A DNA stretch of 64,000 nucleotides from CAVXSP01 sp963724645 (GTDB lineage Bacteria; Acidobacteriota; Vicinamibacteria; Vicinamibacterales; SCN-69-37): contig CAVRVJ010000003.1 of NCBI GenBank assembly GCA_963724645.1, forward strand, positions 310,001-374,000, read 5' to 3'. This document shows, piece after piece, positions 1 to 8,624 of this stretch (positions within the stretch are counted from its first letter, which is position 1; the number at the start of each line of letters is the position of its first letter). A model generated the notes under the pieces. That model was given only the letters and a program-made list of their open reading frames with translations. It had not been told where the DNA came from and did not search any database. Position numbers and translations under genes: made by a program.

Positions 1-2
1 CC

Positions 3-161
3 GGCGAACTCGATGGCTTCTTCGACCGGCTCGACACCTTCTTTCGCTATGCGACCAGCGAACTTGGCGCGACGCCTGCGACTTTCAGCGAGTTCAGGAG
101 GAGCTTCGTCGAGTCTGACATTGCCTCATCGCCCCACGGCCCCACCGCCCCAATCAGGTGA
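3..161 (+). CDS. C-terminal end of an unidentified protein (partial)
   Basis: An open frame runs in from the left edge and stops at TGA 159-161. The visible 52 residues (GELDGFFDRLDTFF near the start, ending HGPTAPIR) show no domain I recognise. The stop overlaps the ATG of the glycosyltransferase at 161, so the two genes are probably translationally coupled and belong to the same envelope-polysaccharide operon. No function is proposed. Confidence 0.55.
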   Translation, partial: GELDGFFDRLDTFFRYATSELGATPATFSEFRRSFVESDIASSPHGPTAPIR

Positions 162-1345
162 TGCGAATCTGCCACGTCTCCCCGCACCTGCCGCCCGATC
201 AGGCGGCCAACGCACTGCTCCCGGCCGAGCTCGGGCGCCGGATGGCGGCGCGAGGCGATGAGGTGACGTTCGTCGCGCATGAGCCAGGACAGGGCGGATT
301 GCCGGCACGGGTGCACGCGGATCCGGTGTCAGCCGGCGGCGACGCGCCGACCAGCTCCGCTGTCCGCTGGATCCCGCGTCGCCGATCGACCGGCGTGCTG
401 CGATCGTCGAAGGTCGACGCGTGGCTGGTCGTGCGGCGCGTGAATGCTGCGTTGAAGGGCGTCGCGGATCATGCCGATCTGTTGCACCTGCACAGCAACG
501 GCCTGATCATCGAAGCCGCCGCCGCGTGGGCGCACCGGCGCCGGATTCCGTATGTGCTCACGCTCTACGGCACCGAGATCTGGCACTACAAGCAGCAGCG
601 CCGGGCCGATCGATTCACGGAGGCGTATCGCGGCGCAGCGCAGGTGACCTTCTATAGCCAGCGCCTGATGGAGCGCGCCAGGAGCGAAGGGCTCACTCGC
701 GACGGCCTGTCGGTGGTCTATCCGGCGGTGACCGAGGCGTTCGGACTCCGCGACGACGCGACGCGGCAGGCCTGGCGGCAGCTTCTGGGCATTGCCGAGC
801 GGCTAGTGATTCTGAATGTGAAACGTCTGCACCAGCTCGCCGGCCAGCGCTTTCTTCTGTCGGCCTTTGCCCGTCTCTGCGAATTCCGGCGTGACATCCG
901 GCTGGTGATTTGCGGCGAGGGCCCGCTCCACGACGACCTCGTCACTCAAGCGAAGACGCTTGGCGTGGCCGACCTGGTGACGATGACCGGCGTCGTGCCG
1001 AACGATACCGTGGCGCGGTATATGGCCGTCGCCGACGTTTTTGCCCTGCCCTCGCTGCTCGAGGCTCTGCCGACCGTCGCGGTGGAGGCGCTGGCCTGCG
1101 GGACGCCGGTCATCTCCGCCGACCATCCCGGCGGCCTCGAGCTGCACGGCATCTTCGGCGACGACGTCACGATCGTGCCGAGGGAAGCGGTCGAGCCGCT
1201 GGCTCGGGCGCTGATCGAATTCTTCAACAGGCCGCGACGAGCGAACCCTGAGACGGCCGCGCGGATCGCGGCCCGTTTCAGGCCCCCTTCCGTGCTCCAG
1301 GCCTTCGATCGCGTGTACGACGAGGCGCGTCGGAAATCCCGGTGA
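161..1345 (+). CDS. Glycosyltransferase family 4 (GT-B fold)
   Basis: About 394 residues. The N-terminal half begins MRICHVSPHLPP and has the usual GT-B acceptor-domain opening. The C-terminal half carries the nucleotide-sugar part, with ICGEGPL and then SLLEALPTVAVEALACGTPV, the E-x7-E region typical of retaining GT4 enzymes. It probably transfers a sugar from a nucleotide donor onto a cell-surface polysaccharide or lipid in the cytoplasm; donor and acceptor cannot be read. ATG 161 overlaps the upstream stop and is preferred to the GTG at 158. The stop overlaps the next start in a GTGA, indicating an operon. Confidence 0.85.
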   Translation: MRICHVSPHLPPDQAANALLPAELGRRMAARGDEVTFVAHEPGQGGLPARVHADPVSAGGDAPTSSAVRWIPRRRSTGVLRSSKVDAWLVVRRVNAALKGVADHADLLHLHSNGLIIEAAAAWAHRRRIPYVLTLYGTEIWHYKQQRRADRFTEAYRGAAQVTFYSQRLMERARSEGLTRDGLSVVYPAVTEAFGLRDDATRQAWRQLLGIAERLVILNVKRLHQLAGQRFLLSAFARLCEFRRDIRLVICGEGPLHDDLVTQAKTLGVADLVTMTGVVPNDTVARYMAVADVFALPSLLEALPTVAVEALACGTPVISADHPGGLELHGIFGDDVTIVPREAVEPLARALIEFFNRPRRANPETAARIAARFRPPSVLQAFDRVYDEARRKSR

Positions 1346-2280
1346 AGATCCTCGTCACCGGGGCCAGCGGATTCCTCGGAGCCGAATGCGCCGGCCAACT
1401 GCGGTCGGCGGGCCACGAGATCGTGACTGTGGACAAGTGGGGCGCGGCCGACCGGACGATCGATCTTGCCGACGCGCCGGCCGTGCGTGAACTGCCCGAT
1501 GTCGACGCCGTCGTTCACTCCGCCGCCGTGCAGTATGTCTCCAGCGACCTGCCGATCTTCCGGCGGCGGGCGTACTTCGAGCACAACAACGTCGCGGCGA
1601 CCTGCCGCCTGGTCGAGCGCTACAACAACAGCGGCACCCATTTCATCAACATCGGCACGAGCATGATGTACGAGCAATCAGGGCGCGCGATCTACGACGT
1701 GCGCAGTCCGTGGCGGGCGCAGGGCGTCTACACGGCGTCGAAGATCGAGGCGCAGCGGCACGTGGACGGCATGACCAATCCGACGGCGTGCGTGATTCCC
1801 TGCATCATTGCCGGCGAGGGGCGGGGCGGGTTGTTTGCGTCGCTCGTGCAATCGATGCGCCGGTGGCACACGGCGATCGTTCCGGGCCCCGGCACCCACA
1901 AGATCCATCTCGTGCACGTACGCGACGCGGCGGCGCTGATCGTCCAGGTCGTGGCGCGCCGTGCGACCGGACGATTCAACGCCGCGTCGCCGCAGCCTCT
2001 GTCGATCGTCGAGTGGATCGGCGAGATGGCGGACGAACTGGGACTGTCCCGCGTCCGGCGTCTGACGCTTCCACTGGGTCCGATTGAGATCGCGTCGGCG
2101 GCATCGCGCTACCGGTTGCTGGCCCGCGAACAGGTCTTGATGCTCCGCCTCGCGCACGTGCTGTCGATCGAGGAAAGCCTCGCGCTGGACTGGACGCCGC
2201 AATATACCAATGCCCGGATCGTGCGCGAGACGGCGCGAGCGCTCACTGCACCCAGCCGATCCACTGCTGAGCGGCGCTGA
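1342..2280 (+). CDS. NAD-dependent epimerase/dehydratase (extended SDR)
   Basis: 312 residues with a GTG start that overlaps the preceding stop by four bases. The N-terminus MKILVTGASGFLGA holds the TGxxGxxG Rossmann motif. YTASKIEA supplies the YxxxK catalytic pair, and NIGTSMMYE is the Ser-containing strand before it. Family members epimerise, dehydrate or reduce nucleotide sugars or related substrates; here it probably makes the sugar used by the adjacent GT4 enzyme (inference from gene order). Its 3' end overlaps the 3' end of the convergent membrane glycosyltransferase by 38 bases. Confidence 0.85.
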   Translation: MKILVTGASGFLGAECAGQLRSAGHEIVTVDKWGAADRTIDLADAPAVRELPDVDAVVHSAAVQYVSSDLPIFRRRAYFEHNNVAATCRLVERYNNSGTHFINIGTSMMYEQSGRAIYDVRSPWRAQGVYTASKIEAQRHVDGMTNPTACVIPCIIAGEGRGGLFASLVQSMRRWHTAIVPGPGTHKIHLVHVRDAAALIVQVVARRATGRFNAASPQPLSIVEWIGEMADELGLSRVRRLTLPLGPIEIASAASRYRLLAREQVLMLRLAHVLSIEESLALDWTPQYTNARIVRETARALTAPSRSTAERR

Positions 2281-4216
2281 ACGCAGCAAGGCCGACGACG
2301 CCGGCCGCGGCCGCCCGTGTCGCCATGCCCGCGCACCAGGCCCACCGCGCACCTCGCGCCGCCAGCACGATCGCCGCCGGTGACCCGGCGTAGGCGGCGC
2401 GCGCGATGAACTCCATCGCCTGGCGCTGATGTCCGACTCCGCCGGGCGCAACGATCCCGAAAACGAGAAACGTGCCGCAGCCTGCGGTCCAGCCCGCGAT
2501 CGCCCAGGTCAGCCGGCCGGACGCGCGCTCCGCCCAGACCCGCCACAATCCGAGGACTCCGAGGATCAGGATCGGCGCGCCCAGCGCATCGCGGGCGAGG
2601 CCCATCGCACTCCCAATCCGTTCGGGCAGGCGCGTCGTGGGAATGGCACCTTCCGCCAGACGTTCATCCGCAGGGGCTTTCGATCCCTCAGGCGAGACTG
2701 CTCCGCTCGATGCGGCGGCGCCGACCTTCGCCCCTCGAACGGATTTGTACGCATCGATGAACTCCGGACGCCCGTAATACAGCGCCGCGGACGCGATGGC
2801 GGCGATCGCGATCGCCAGGACGACGGACCGCGCCGGCGCCGCGAGGGCGCGGCCGCCCCGCCATCGATAGACGACAGCCGTTGCCGTCATGGTCCCGACA
2901 AGAAGCGCACAGGTGCTGACGTGCGACAGAAACGCCAGCGCCGCCAAGGCCGAAAGACCGATCGTCTGAAGCCAATCGCGCGGTCCCAACGGCCAGGCAA
3001 TCGCTGCCGCCATCGCCACGAGCGCGGCCGACTGACCGAAGCCGTTCGTGAGATTGGCGTTGCCGACAATCCAATACGAGACCGGCAGGAGGTGAAGAAG
3101 CACGACCGCCGCAACTGCAACTTGTCGATCGCCCCATGTCCTGGCAATCGCCCAGTACAGACAAACGCCCGACAACGCCTCGGATGCGGACACGACGATT
3201 CTCAAGAGGGCGATGTGATCGCGGGTGAACGCCGCCCATGGCGACGCGAAGACGTACAGCGCGATCGCGTACGGAAACTGCACGCCGCCCGGCATGACCT
3301 GCGTGAAGAAGTAGCGGCCAGACAGCACGTACTCGAGGCGATGCGCGTGAAACAGCGCGTCAACGATCGCTTTCGAGGGGTGCAGCAGGGCCACCAGTTT
3401 CAGATAGAGGGCCGCCGCCGAAAACGCCACGGCGACCTGGGCCGCGGTCGTCAGCGGCTGCCGGCGGCTCCATTCCAGCATCTTGACGACAACGACCACC
3501 GGCGCCGCGATCCAGCACGCCATCCAGGCGACGCGGCCGGCGTAGTCGGTGTAGGGAGCCAGCCCGATCGATAAAGGCCACGCCTGGGCCAGTGCCACCA
3601 ACGCCGCGCCGCCCAGAACGATCACGGTTGACAAGCCGATCAGTCCAGACGCCGCGGCGAGTGCGGCCGCGGCACCACCAGCGCTCAGTAGAGCGGTTGA
3701 AGGTGGAAGCGCGAACTGTCCTGGATCCGGACGGCAGGACACGCGGTCGACCTGGACGCCTAGCGGGCGCGGGTCCGATGGTCCCGGCACGAACGTCGAG
3801 GAACTGACGATCGCCACTTTCAGACCTGGGAACGGCCGCGCGGGCGCCGTCGCCTCTATCTCCTGATAGTCGTTGCCCGCCGTCCGCGACGCGAGGGTCG
3901 TGCCATCGATCGCGAGCGTGACGACCGGCTGCGGGAGTCCAGGCGCACGGGCGCCGCGAAACCTCACCACGCAAAGCCACGGCGTCCGTCGATCGACACC
4001 CGGCACGTTGATCTGCGCACGGTCGGACGTCCAGGCAAACGTCTGCTCCCTGGAGAATTCGACCGGATAGAAACCGGAGGTGATGCGCGCCGGCAGATCC
4101 CGATCCATTTCGAAGGTCAACTCGGGATGGCGGCTGAAGGCGAACACAAGGAAAGCCGCGCCCGCCAGCCCGCCGATCAGCGCGGCCGCCGCCGCGCGCA
4201 GGATCGTGCGATTCAT
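2243..4216 (-). CDS. Large polytopic membrane glycosyltransferase-like protein (PMT/GT-C type)
   Basis: 657 residues from ATG 4216 (MNRTILRAAAA). A single N-terminal membrane segment is followed by about 150 extracytoplasmic residues. Then come roughly ten to twelve hydrophobic segments with short charged loops (HAHRLEYVLSGRYFF, YYGRPEFIDAYKS), a layout seen in lipid-linked-sugar GT-C transferases. No specific family signature was identified, so substrate is unknown. The upstream in-frame codons to 4345 run through the divergent yqeY promoter and are unlikely to be translated. The gene is transcribed away from yqeY and converges with the SDR gene. Confidence 0.65.
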   Translation of the reverse strand: MNRTILRAAAAALIGGLAGAAFLVFAFSRHPELTFEMDRDLPARITSGFYPVEFSREQTFAWTSDRAQINVPGVDRRTPWLCVVRFRGARAPGLPQPVVTLAIDGTTLASRTAGNDYQEIEATAPARPFPGLKVAIVSSSTFVPGPSDPRPLGVQVDRVSCRPDPGQFALPPSTALLSAGGAAAALAAASGLIGLSTVIVLGGAALVALAQAWPLSIGLAPYTDYAGRVAWMACWIAAPVVVVVKMLEWSRRQPLTTAAQVAVAFSAAALYLKLVALLHPSKAIVDALFHAHRLEYVLSGRYFFTQVMPGGVQFPYAIALYVFASPWAAFTRDHIALLRIVVSASEALSGVCLYWAIARTWGDRQVAVAAVVLLHLLPVSYWIVGNANLTNGFGQSAALVAMAAAIAWPLGPRDWLQTIGLSALAALAFLSHVSTCALLVGTMTATAVVYRWRGGRALAAPARSVVLAIAIAAIASAALYYGRPEFIDAYKSVRGAKVGAAASSGAVSPEGSKAPADERLAEGAIPTTRLPERIGSAMGLARDALGAPILILGVLGLWRVWAERASGRLTWAIAGWTAGCGTFLVFGIVAPGGVGHQRQAMEFIARAAYAGSPAAIVLAARGARWAWCAGMATRAAAAGVVGLAAFSAAQQWIGWVQ

Positions 4217-4247
4217 GGACGCCGCATTCTCGCATGAAACATTCGGG

Positions 4248-4253
4248 TATCCT
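4248..4253 (+). promoter_or_regulatory. -10 box of yqeY, probably leaderless
   Basis: TATCCT ends six bases before the ATG at 4260, so transcription would begin at or next to the start codon. No Shine-Dalgarno sequence is present between them. The same spacing recurs at several other genes in this window. Confidence 0.45.
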
Positions 4254-4259
4254 TGGCTC

Positions 4260-4712
4260 ATGCCGACCCTTGTGGAGCAAGTCACCAAGGACATCGCGGA
4301 CGCCATGCGCCAGAAGAACCAGGCCACGCTGGCCCCGCTTCGCATGCTGAAAGCGGCGCTGATGAATCGTGAGGTTGAGAAACGCCGGCCGCTCGACGAC
4401 GCCGAGTCGCTGCAGGTGGTTCATCAGCTCATGAAGCAGCGGCGCGACGCGATCGACCAGTTCCGCGCCGGCGGCCGTCAGGACCTGGCCGATCGCGAAC
4501 AGGCCGAAGTGATATTCCTGGAACACTACCTGCCGCCCGCGGCCGATGAGGCGACCGTGCAGGCGGCGATCGATGCGGCCATGACCGAGACGGGCGCCGC
4601 CGGTCCCAAGGACATGGGCAAGGTGATGAAGGCCGTCATGGCCAGGCTGGCCGGCGCCACCGTCGACGGGCGCCTGCTCAGCGACGCGGTCAAGAAGCGA
4701 TTGTCAAAGTAA
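4260..4712 (+). CDS. yqeY: GatB/YqeY domain protein
   Basis: 150 residues, the usual size of stand-alone YqeY. It starts MPTLVEQVTKDIADAM and contains LRMLKAAL, EVIFLEHYLP and GPKDMGKVMKAVM, which are typical of the family that shares the C-terminal helical domain of the amidotransferase subunit GatB. The molecular role of stand-alone YqeY is unclear; a tRNA-related function is often supposed. The ATG at 4260 fits the length and the -10 box upstream. The gene is followed directly by a GC-rich hairpin. Confidence 0.9.
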   Translation: MPTLVEQVTKDIADAMRQKNQATLAPLRMLKAALMNREVEKRRPLDDAESLQVVHQLMKQRRDAIDQFRAGGRQDLADREQAEVIFLEHYLPPAADEATVQAAIDAAMTETGAAGPKDMGKVMKAVMARLAGATVDGRLLSDAVKKRLSK

Positions 4713-4733
4713 GGCCGGCCCCGGCCTTCTTTC
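4711..4733 (+). terminator. Rho-independent terminator after yqeY
   Basis: AAGGCCGG at 4711-4718 pairs with CCGGCCTT at 4721-4728, and a short T-containing tail (CTTTC) follows. It starts inside the yqeY stop codon region. Confidence 0.6.
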
Positions 4734-4812
4734 GCGCGGCAAACTTTTCAGGGCCGTCTTCCGTCTAACGTTTTTGAAAGGCGCGGAAGTGCCTCTCATC
4801 CATCCTCCTGGC

Positions 4813-4851
4813 AGGGGCCTCAGCCGCAGCGGTTGAGGCCCCTTCTTTTTT
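4813..4851 (+). terminator. Strong intrinsic terminator between yqeY and murJ
   Basis: A perfect ten-base stem (4813-4822 with 4834-4843) has an eleven-base loop that can close further through CCG/CGG. It is followed by TTCTTTTTT at 4843-4851, a classic terminator shape. Sequence 4734-4812 before it holds no convincing gene. The TTG at 4833 lies inside this hairpin, which argues against it as the murJ start. Confidence 0.8.
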
Positions 4852-4871
4852 CCGGTACGCTGGCCGGGTCC

Positions 4872-6488
4872 TTGGCTTTGCCGGAACGCGCGTCATCCCA
4901 GAGTCTGGCCCGTTCGGCGGGACTGATCAGTCTCGCGACGTTCGCCAGCCGACTCCTCGGATTGGTACGCGATCAGGTGCAGGCGGCCCTCTTCGGGACG
5001 ACCCCCGCCGCCGATGCGTTTGCAATCGCGACGCGAATCCCGACACTTCTGCGCGATCTGTTCGCCGAAGGCGCGATGAGCGCGGCCTTCGTGCCCACAT
5101 TCACCCGCTGCCTGACGCAGAATGGCCAGCCCGCGGCGTGGCGGCTGGGATCGCAGGTCGTCAACGCCCTGCTGCTCGTGACGGGCGCTATTGTGCTCCT
5201 GGGGATGATCTTCGCGAGCCCGCTCGCGACGTTCTACGCGGGTGACTTCTCGAAGATTCCCGGCAAGCTCGAGCTGACCATTCTGTTGACGCGCCTCAAC
5301 ATGCCCTTCCTGCTGCTCGTGGCCATCGCAGCGGCGTACATGGGGATGCTGAACGCGCTGCGACGGTTCTTTATTCCGGCGATGGCCCCGGCGATGTACA
5401 ACGTCGTGTTCATCGTGTGTGCGATCGGGCTGTATCCGGTGTTCAAGCGCCTGGGACTCCACCCGGTGCTCTCGCTGACGGCAGGCATGCTGGCCGGCGG
5501 CCTCGCGCAAATCGTGACGCAGTGGCCGGCAGTGCACCGCGAAGGCTATCGCCATCAGTGGGTTCTCAATTCGAGCGATCCGAATCTCCGGGAGGTGCTG
5601 GTCCTGATGGGGCCGGGTACGCTCGGCGGCGCCGCGGCGCAGATCAACGTTTTCGTCAACACGATGCTGGCCACGAGCGAGAACGGCGCCGCAGCCGCGC
5701 TGAATTTCGCGTTCCGGCTGATGTACCTGCCCGTTGGAATCTTCGCGGTCTCCGTGGCGACGGCGGCGATTCCAGAGCTGGCCAGGCACGCCACACGACA
5801 AGCGCACGGCGATATGCGTTCGACCATCTCCTGGAGTCTGCGACTGATGCTCATGCTCAGTGTGCCGGCGACGGTCGGGCTCATGGTCCTGTCGAATCCG
5901 ATTGTGGCGCTCATCTACGAGCGCGGCGAGTTTGACGCGAACTCTGAAGCCATGGTGGCGTCCGCTCTTGTCTTTTATGCCATCGGGATCGTGGGCTACT
6001 CCGTCGTCAAAATCGCGCTGCCAAGCTTCTATTCGCTGCAGGACGCCCGGACCCCGGTACTGGTGAGTCTGGTGACGATCACCGCCAACGTCGTCCTGAA
6101 CGTCTCGTTCCATCGGGTGATGGGCTACCGCGGTCTCGCGCTCGGCACGGGAATCGCCGCGACGGTCAACGCGGGCATTCTCCTGTTTCTGCTGTCACGG
6201 CGCCTCGGTGGTCTCGAGGGCAAGCGCGTGCTGAAGTCGCTGCTCAAGATCGCCCTCGCGTCGGCCATCATGGGCGTCGTGGCCTATGCCAGCGAGGCGT
6301 GGTTGCACGATCGGTTTCCCGCGCGCGCGCTGTGGCCACATGCCATCCGCGTCTTCGGCGGCATCGGCGCCGGCGTCGCCACCCTCGCCCTCGCGGCGTG
6401 GGTCCTCCGGATCGAAGAATTCAGTCAGGCCGTGAAGCGCGTGCTCGCGCGGGTGCGGCCATCCAGGCCCTCCAGTTTCGAATTGTAA
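4872..6488 (+). CDS. murJ: Lipid II flippase MurJ (MVF family)
   Basis: About 538 residues and some 14 hydrophobic segments. The N-terminal LARSAGLISLATFASRLLGLVRD matches the MurJ start of family members and is followed by the conserved AADAFAIATRIP and FAEGAMSAAFVP. MurJ moves lipid-linked peptidoglycan precursor across the inner membrane. The start is uncertain: TTG 4872 or TTG 4878 fit the family, whereas the frame's earliest codon lies in the upstream terminator. The extreme C-terminus (SSFEL) is encoded by the AT-rich repeat described at 6480. Confidence 0.9.
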   Translation: MALPERASSQSLARSAGLISLATFASRLLGLVRDQVQAALFGTTPAADAFAIATRIPTLLRDLFAEGAMSAAFVPTFTRCLTQNGQPAAWRLGSQVVNALLLVTGAIVLLGMIFASPLATFYAGDFSKIPGKLELTILLTRLNMPFLLLVAIAAAYMGMLNALRRFFIPAMAPAMYNVVFIVCAIGLYPVFKRLGLHPVLSLTAGMLAGGLAQIVTQWPAVHREGYRHQWVLNSSDPNLREVLVLMGPGTLGGAAAQINVFVNTMLATSENGAAAALNFAFRLMYLPVGIFAVSVATAAIPELARHATRQAHGDMRSTISWSLRLMLMLSVPATVGLMVLSNPIVALIYERGEFDANSEAMVASALVFYAIGIVGYSVVKIALPSFYSLQDARTPVLVSLVTITANVVLNVSFHRVMGYRGLALGTGIAATVNAGILLFLLSRRLGGLEGKRVLKSLLKIALASAIMGVVAYASEAWLHDRFPARALWPHAIRVFGGIGAGVATLALAAWVLRIEEFSQAVKRVLARVRPSRPSSFEL

Positions 6489-6512
6489 ATTGTGAGTTGT
6501 CGATTTCCTGGT
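6480..6512 (+). repeat. AT-rich dispersed repeat, copy A
   Basis: GAATTGTAAATTGTGAGTTG followed by TCGATTTCCTGGT stands out from the GC-rich surroundings. A related string (GCATTGTCAATTGCGAG then TTTCCTGGT) occurs at 12944-12969. Both lie at a gene boundary. Confidence 0.45.
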
Positions 6513-6514
6513 GG

Positions 6515-6520
6515 TACCAT
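6515..6520 (+). promoter_or_regulatory. -10 box of the rhomboid gene, probably leaderless
   Basis: TACCAT ends six bases before the GTG at 6527, and there is no ribosome-binding site in the gap. Confidence 0.4.
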
Positions 6521-6526
6521 CCGCCC

Positions 6527-7270
6527 GTGAGCCCTTCGCCTTCGCGCCTTAGCTATTCCTTCGGCCCCGGTCCGATGACGCCGGCCGTACGGGCGATTAT
6601 CTACGCCAATATTGCCGTGTTTCTCGTCACGCTGTTCATGCCCGGCCTGATTGTCGACACGTTCGGGCTATCGCCGGCGTTGGTGGTTCGCGCGCTCCGG
6701 TTGTGGCAGCTCGTGACCTACCTGTTCGTGCATTCACCGACGCAGCTGTCCCACATTCTTTTCAACATGCTGGCGGTGTGGATGTTCGGCGTCGACCTGG
6801 AGCGGCGCTGGGGCACGCGGGAGTTCGTGAAGTACTACTTCATCACCGGTGTCGGCGCGGGCGTCTCCATGATCCTCGTCTCCCTGCTGCCCTTCGCGGC
6901 CACGCGCGCGACATTCGAGGCCGTGACGATCGGCGCGTCCGGGGCCGTGTACGGTCTCCTGATGGCGTGGGGCCTGATCTTTCCCCACCGGCAGATCCTG
7001 TTCATGCTGATCTTTCCGCTGCAGGCTCGCGTCTACGTCCTCATCATGGGCGCGATTGCGTTTCTTTCCGCAGTCGGCGCGAGCGGCGGTCCCGTCGCCA
7101 ACGTCGCGCACCTCGGCGGCCTTGTCGTCGGCTTCATCTACCTCAAAGGCCCCGGCAATCTGCGGCTGGAATTGCGCTATCGCTTGACGAAGTGGCGCAT
7201 GGAGCGGATGAGGCGCCGATTCAACATCCACAAGGGCGGCCGGGACGACTGGGAGAATCGCATTCATTGA
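6527..7270 (+). CDS. Rhomboid family intramembrane serine protease
   Basis: 247 residues from GTG 6527. About six hydrophobic segments carry the rhomboid signatures: SHILFNMLAVWMFG, GASGAVYGLL with the catalytic Ser of GxSG, and ANVAHLGGL with the catalytic His. It probably cleaves membrane proteins within the bilayer; the substrate is unknown. The basic C-terminal tail (RWRMERMRRRF-like) should be cytoplasmic. The stop overlaps the TTG start of the next gene. Confidence 0.9.
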   Translation: MSPSPSRLSYSFGPGPMTPAVRAIIYANIAVFLVTLFMPGLIVDTFGLSPALVVRALRLWQLVTYLFVHSPTQLSHILFNMLAVWMFGVDLERRWGTREFVKYYFITGVGAGVSMILVSLLPFAATRATFEAVTIGASGAVYGLLMAWGLIFPHRQILFMLIFPLQARVYVLIMGAIAFLSAVGASGGPVANVAHLGGLVVGFIYLKGPGNLRLELRYRLTKWRMERMRRRFNIHKGGRDDWENRIH

Positions 7271-8592
7271 GCCTCGCCCGTCGGCTCCTGGTTCCCGGCC
7301 TCGTCCTTGGCGCGCTCGTCCGCGCCGCGGCGTTGCCGCAGCCCGGCACCGGCGACGTCGATGTGTGGAAAATCTGGAGTTTCGGCGCAGCCCACGATCT
7401 GACGGGCGTCTACGGCGTTGGAGGGTCGCCTCCCGAGCGGCGCCTGCTGCGCTGGCAAGGCGATCAGACCACCGTGAACTACCCGCCGATCGCGATGGCG
7501 GAGCTGGCCGCGGCCGGTCGACTGTACCAATGGCGCGATCCCCTGTTCAGGGACTCGCCTGTTCTCAATGCAGCGGTAAAACTGCCCGCGCTGGCGGCGG
7601 AAACGCTGCTCGTCGTCGTGATCCTCACGTGGGGCCGGCGCCGGTTCGGTCTTGAGGCCAGCGCCTGGACTGCCCTCGCCATCGCACTGAACCCGGCGAT
7701 GGTGCTTGCGGGGCCCCTGCTCGGTTATATCGACGCACAAATGGCCGTACCGGCGGTGATGGCGCTGGCAGCGGCCGCAGCCGGTCCTGGATGGCTGGCA
7801 GGCGTGCTGGCGGCGATCGCGGTATTCACCAAACCGCAGGCGATCTTTGTCTGCCCTGTGATCGGCGCGATCCTGATCTCCCGGGGTCCTGGCTGGCGAT
7901 GGGCCATGGAGGCGATGCTCGGCGCGGCCGTCACGTCCTCTATCGTGCTGCTCCCTTACATCGCTCGCGGGGCCTGGGCAAATATGGTCCAGGCGCTCGG
8001 CCGCCTCGCAACTCACGACATGCTTTCGGCCAACACGGCAAACCTCTGGTGGATCGTCACGTGGATCCTGCGCGTTGTCGATGTCGCCGGCGAATGGGGG
8101 TGGTGGCGTGCGCTGTCGCAGGAGGTTCGGATTCTCGCGATCTCGCGCGCAGTCGCTTTGGGCTACCCGAACGCCAGAGTCATCGGGATGGCACTTGTCG
8201 CTGCCGCGTGCGCCTGGGCGACCTGGCGCGCCCGCGCCGCCTCGCTTGCGCAGGCTGCAGCGCTTGCCGGCTGGTCGGCTCACGCCTACGCGTTGCTCGC
8301 CGCCCAGGTGCACGAGAATCACCTGTATCTCGCCGTGCCGTTCTTCTCCATCGCCGCAGGCCTCGACCGTCGATACCGCGCCGTGCTGTGGTGGGTCTCG
8401 GCGATTTTTGCGCTGAACCTGCTGCTGTTCTACGGCCTTGGACGAGGTCTGCCTTTTCCGCTCGAACGCCACTGGACCGGCATCGACACATCAGTCCTGC
8501 TGGCATTCGTCAATGTCGGAGTGTTTATCTGGTGCGGCAGGCTATTGGCGGCCGGAGCCGCGGGCAGCCCGAGGCCCGTCGTGGGAACCTGA
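7267..8592 (+). CDS. Polytopic membrane protein, probable lipid-linked-sugar glycosyltransferase
   Basis: About 441 residues beginning at TTG 7267, which overlaps the rhomboid stop as TTGA. Around ten membrane segments surround acidic and aromatic loops: GDVDVWKIWSF just after the first segment, NYPPIAMAELA, and AAQVHENHLYLAVPF near the end. The Asp-containing first loop and NYPP motif are typical of GT-C enzymes of the mannosyltransferase/GT87-like kind. Substrate and product are unknown. Continuous frame upstream to 6703 is a shadow of the rhomboid gene. Confidence 0.65.
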   Translation: MSLARRLLVPGLVLGALVRAAALPQPGTGDVDVWKIWSFGAAHDLTGVYGVGGSPPERRLLRWQGDQTTVNYPPIAMAELAAAGRLYQWRDPLFRDSPVLNAAVKLPALAAETLLVVVILTWGRRRFGLEASAWTALAIALNPAMVLAGPLLGYIDAQMAVPAVMALAAAAAGPGWLAGVLAAIAVFTKPQAIFVCPVIGAILISRGPGWRWAMEAMLGAAVTSSIVLLPYIARGAWANMVQALGRLATHDMLSANTANLWWIVTWILRVVDVAGEWGWWRALSQEVRILAISRAVALGYPNARVIGMALVAAACAWATWRARAASLAQAAALAGWSAHAYALLAAQVHENHLYLAVPFFSIAAGLDRRYRAVLWWVSAIFALNLLLFYGLGRGLPFPLERHWTGIDTSVLLAFVNVGVFIWCGRLLAAGAAGSPRPVVGT

Positions 8593-8624
8593 AGGCCCGC
8601 CGCTTTATCAGGGAGTGATGCCTA

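Noticed and set aside
2429..3574. Plus-strand frame of 381 residues
   Set aside because: It is antisense to the membrane glycosyltransferase and is extremely rich in Arg, as expected for a GC shadow.
4833..4871. TTG at 4833 as the start of murJ
   Set aside because: It lies within the stem of a strong terminator, and the extra residues have no match to the MurJ N-terminus.
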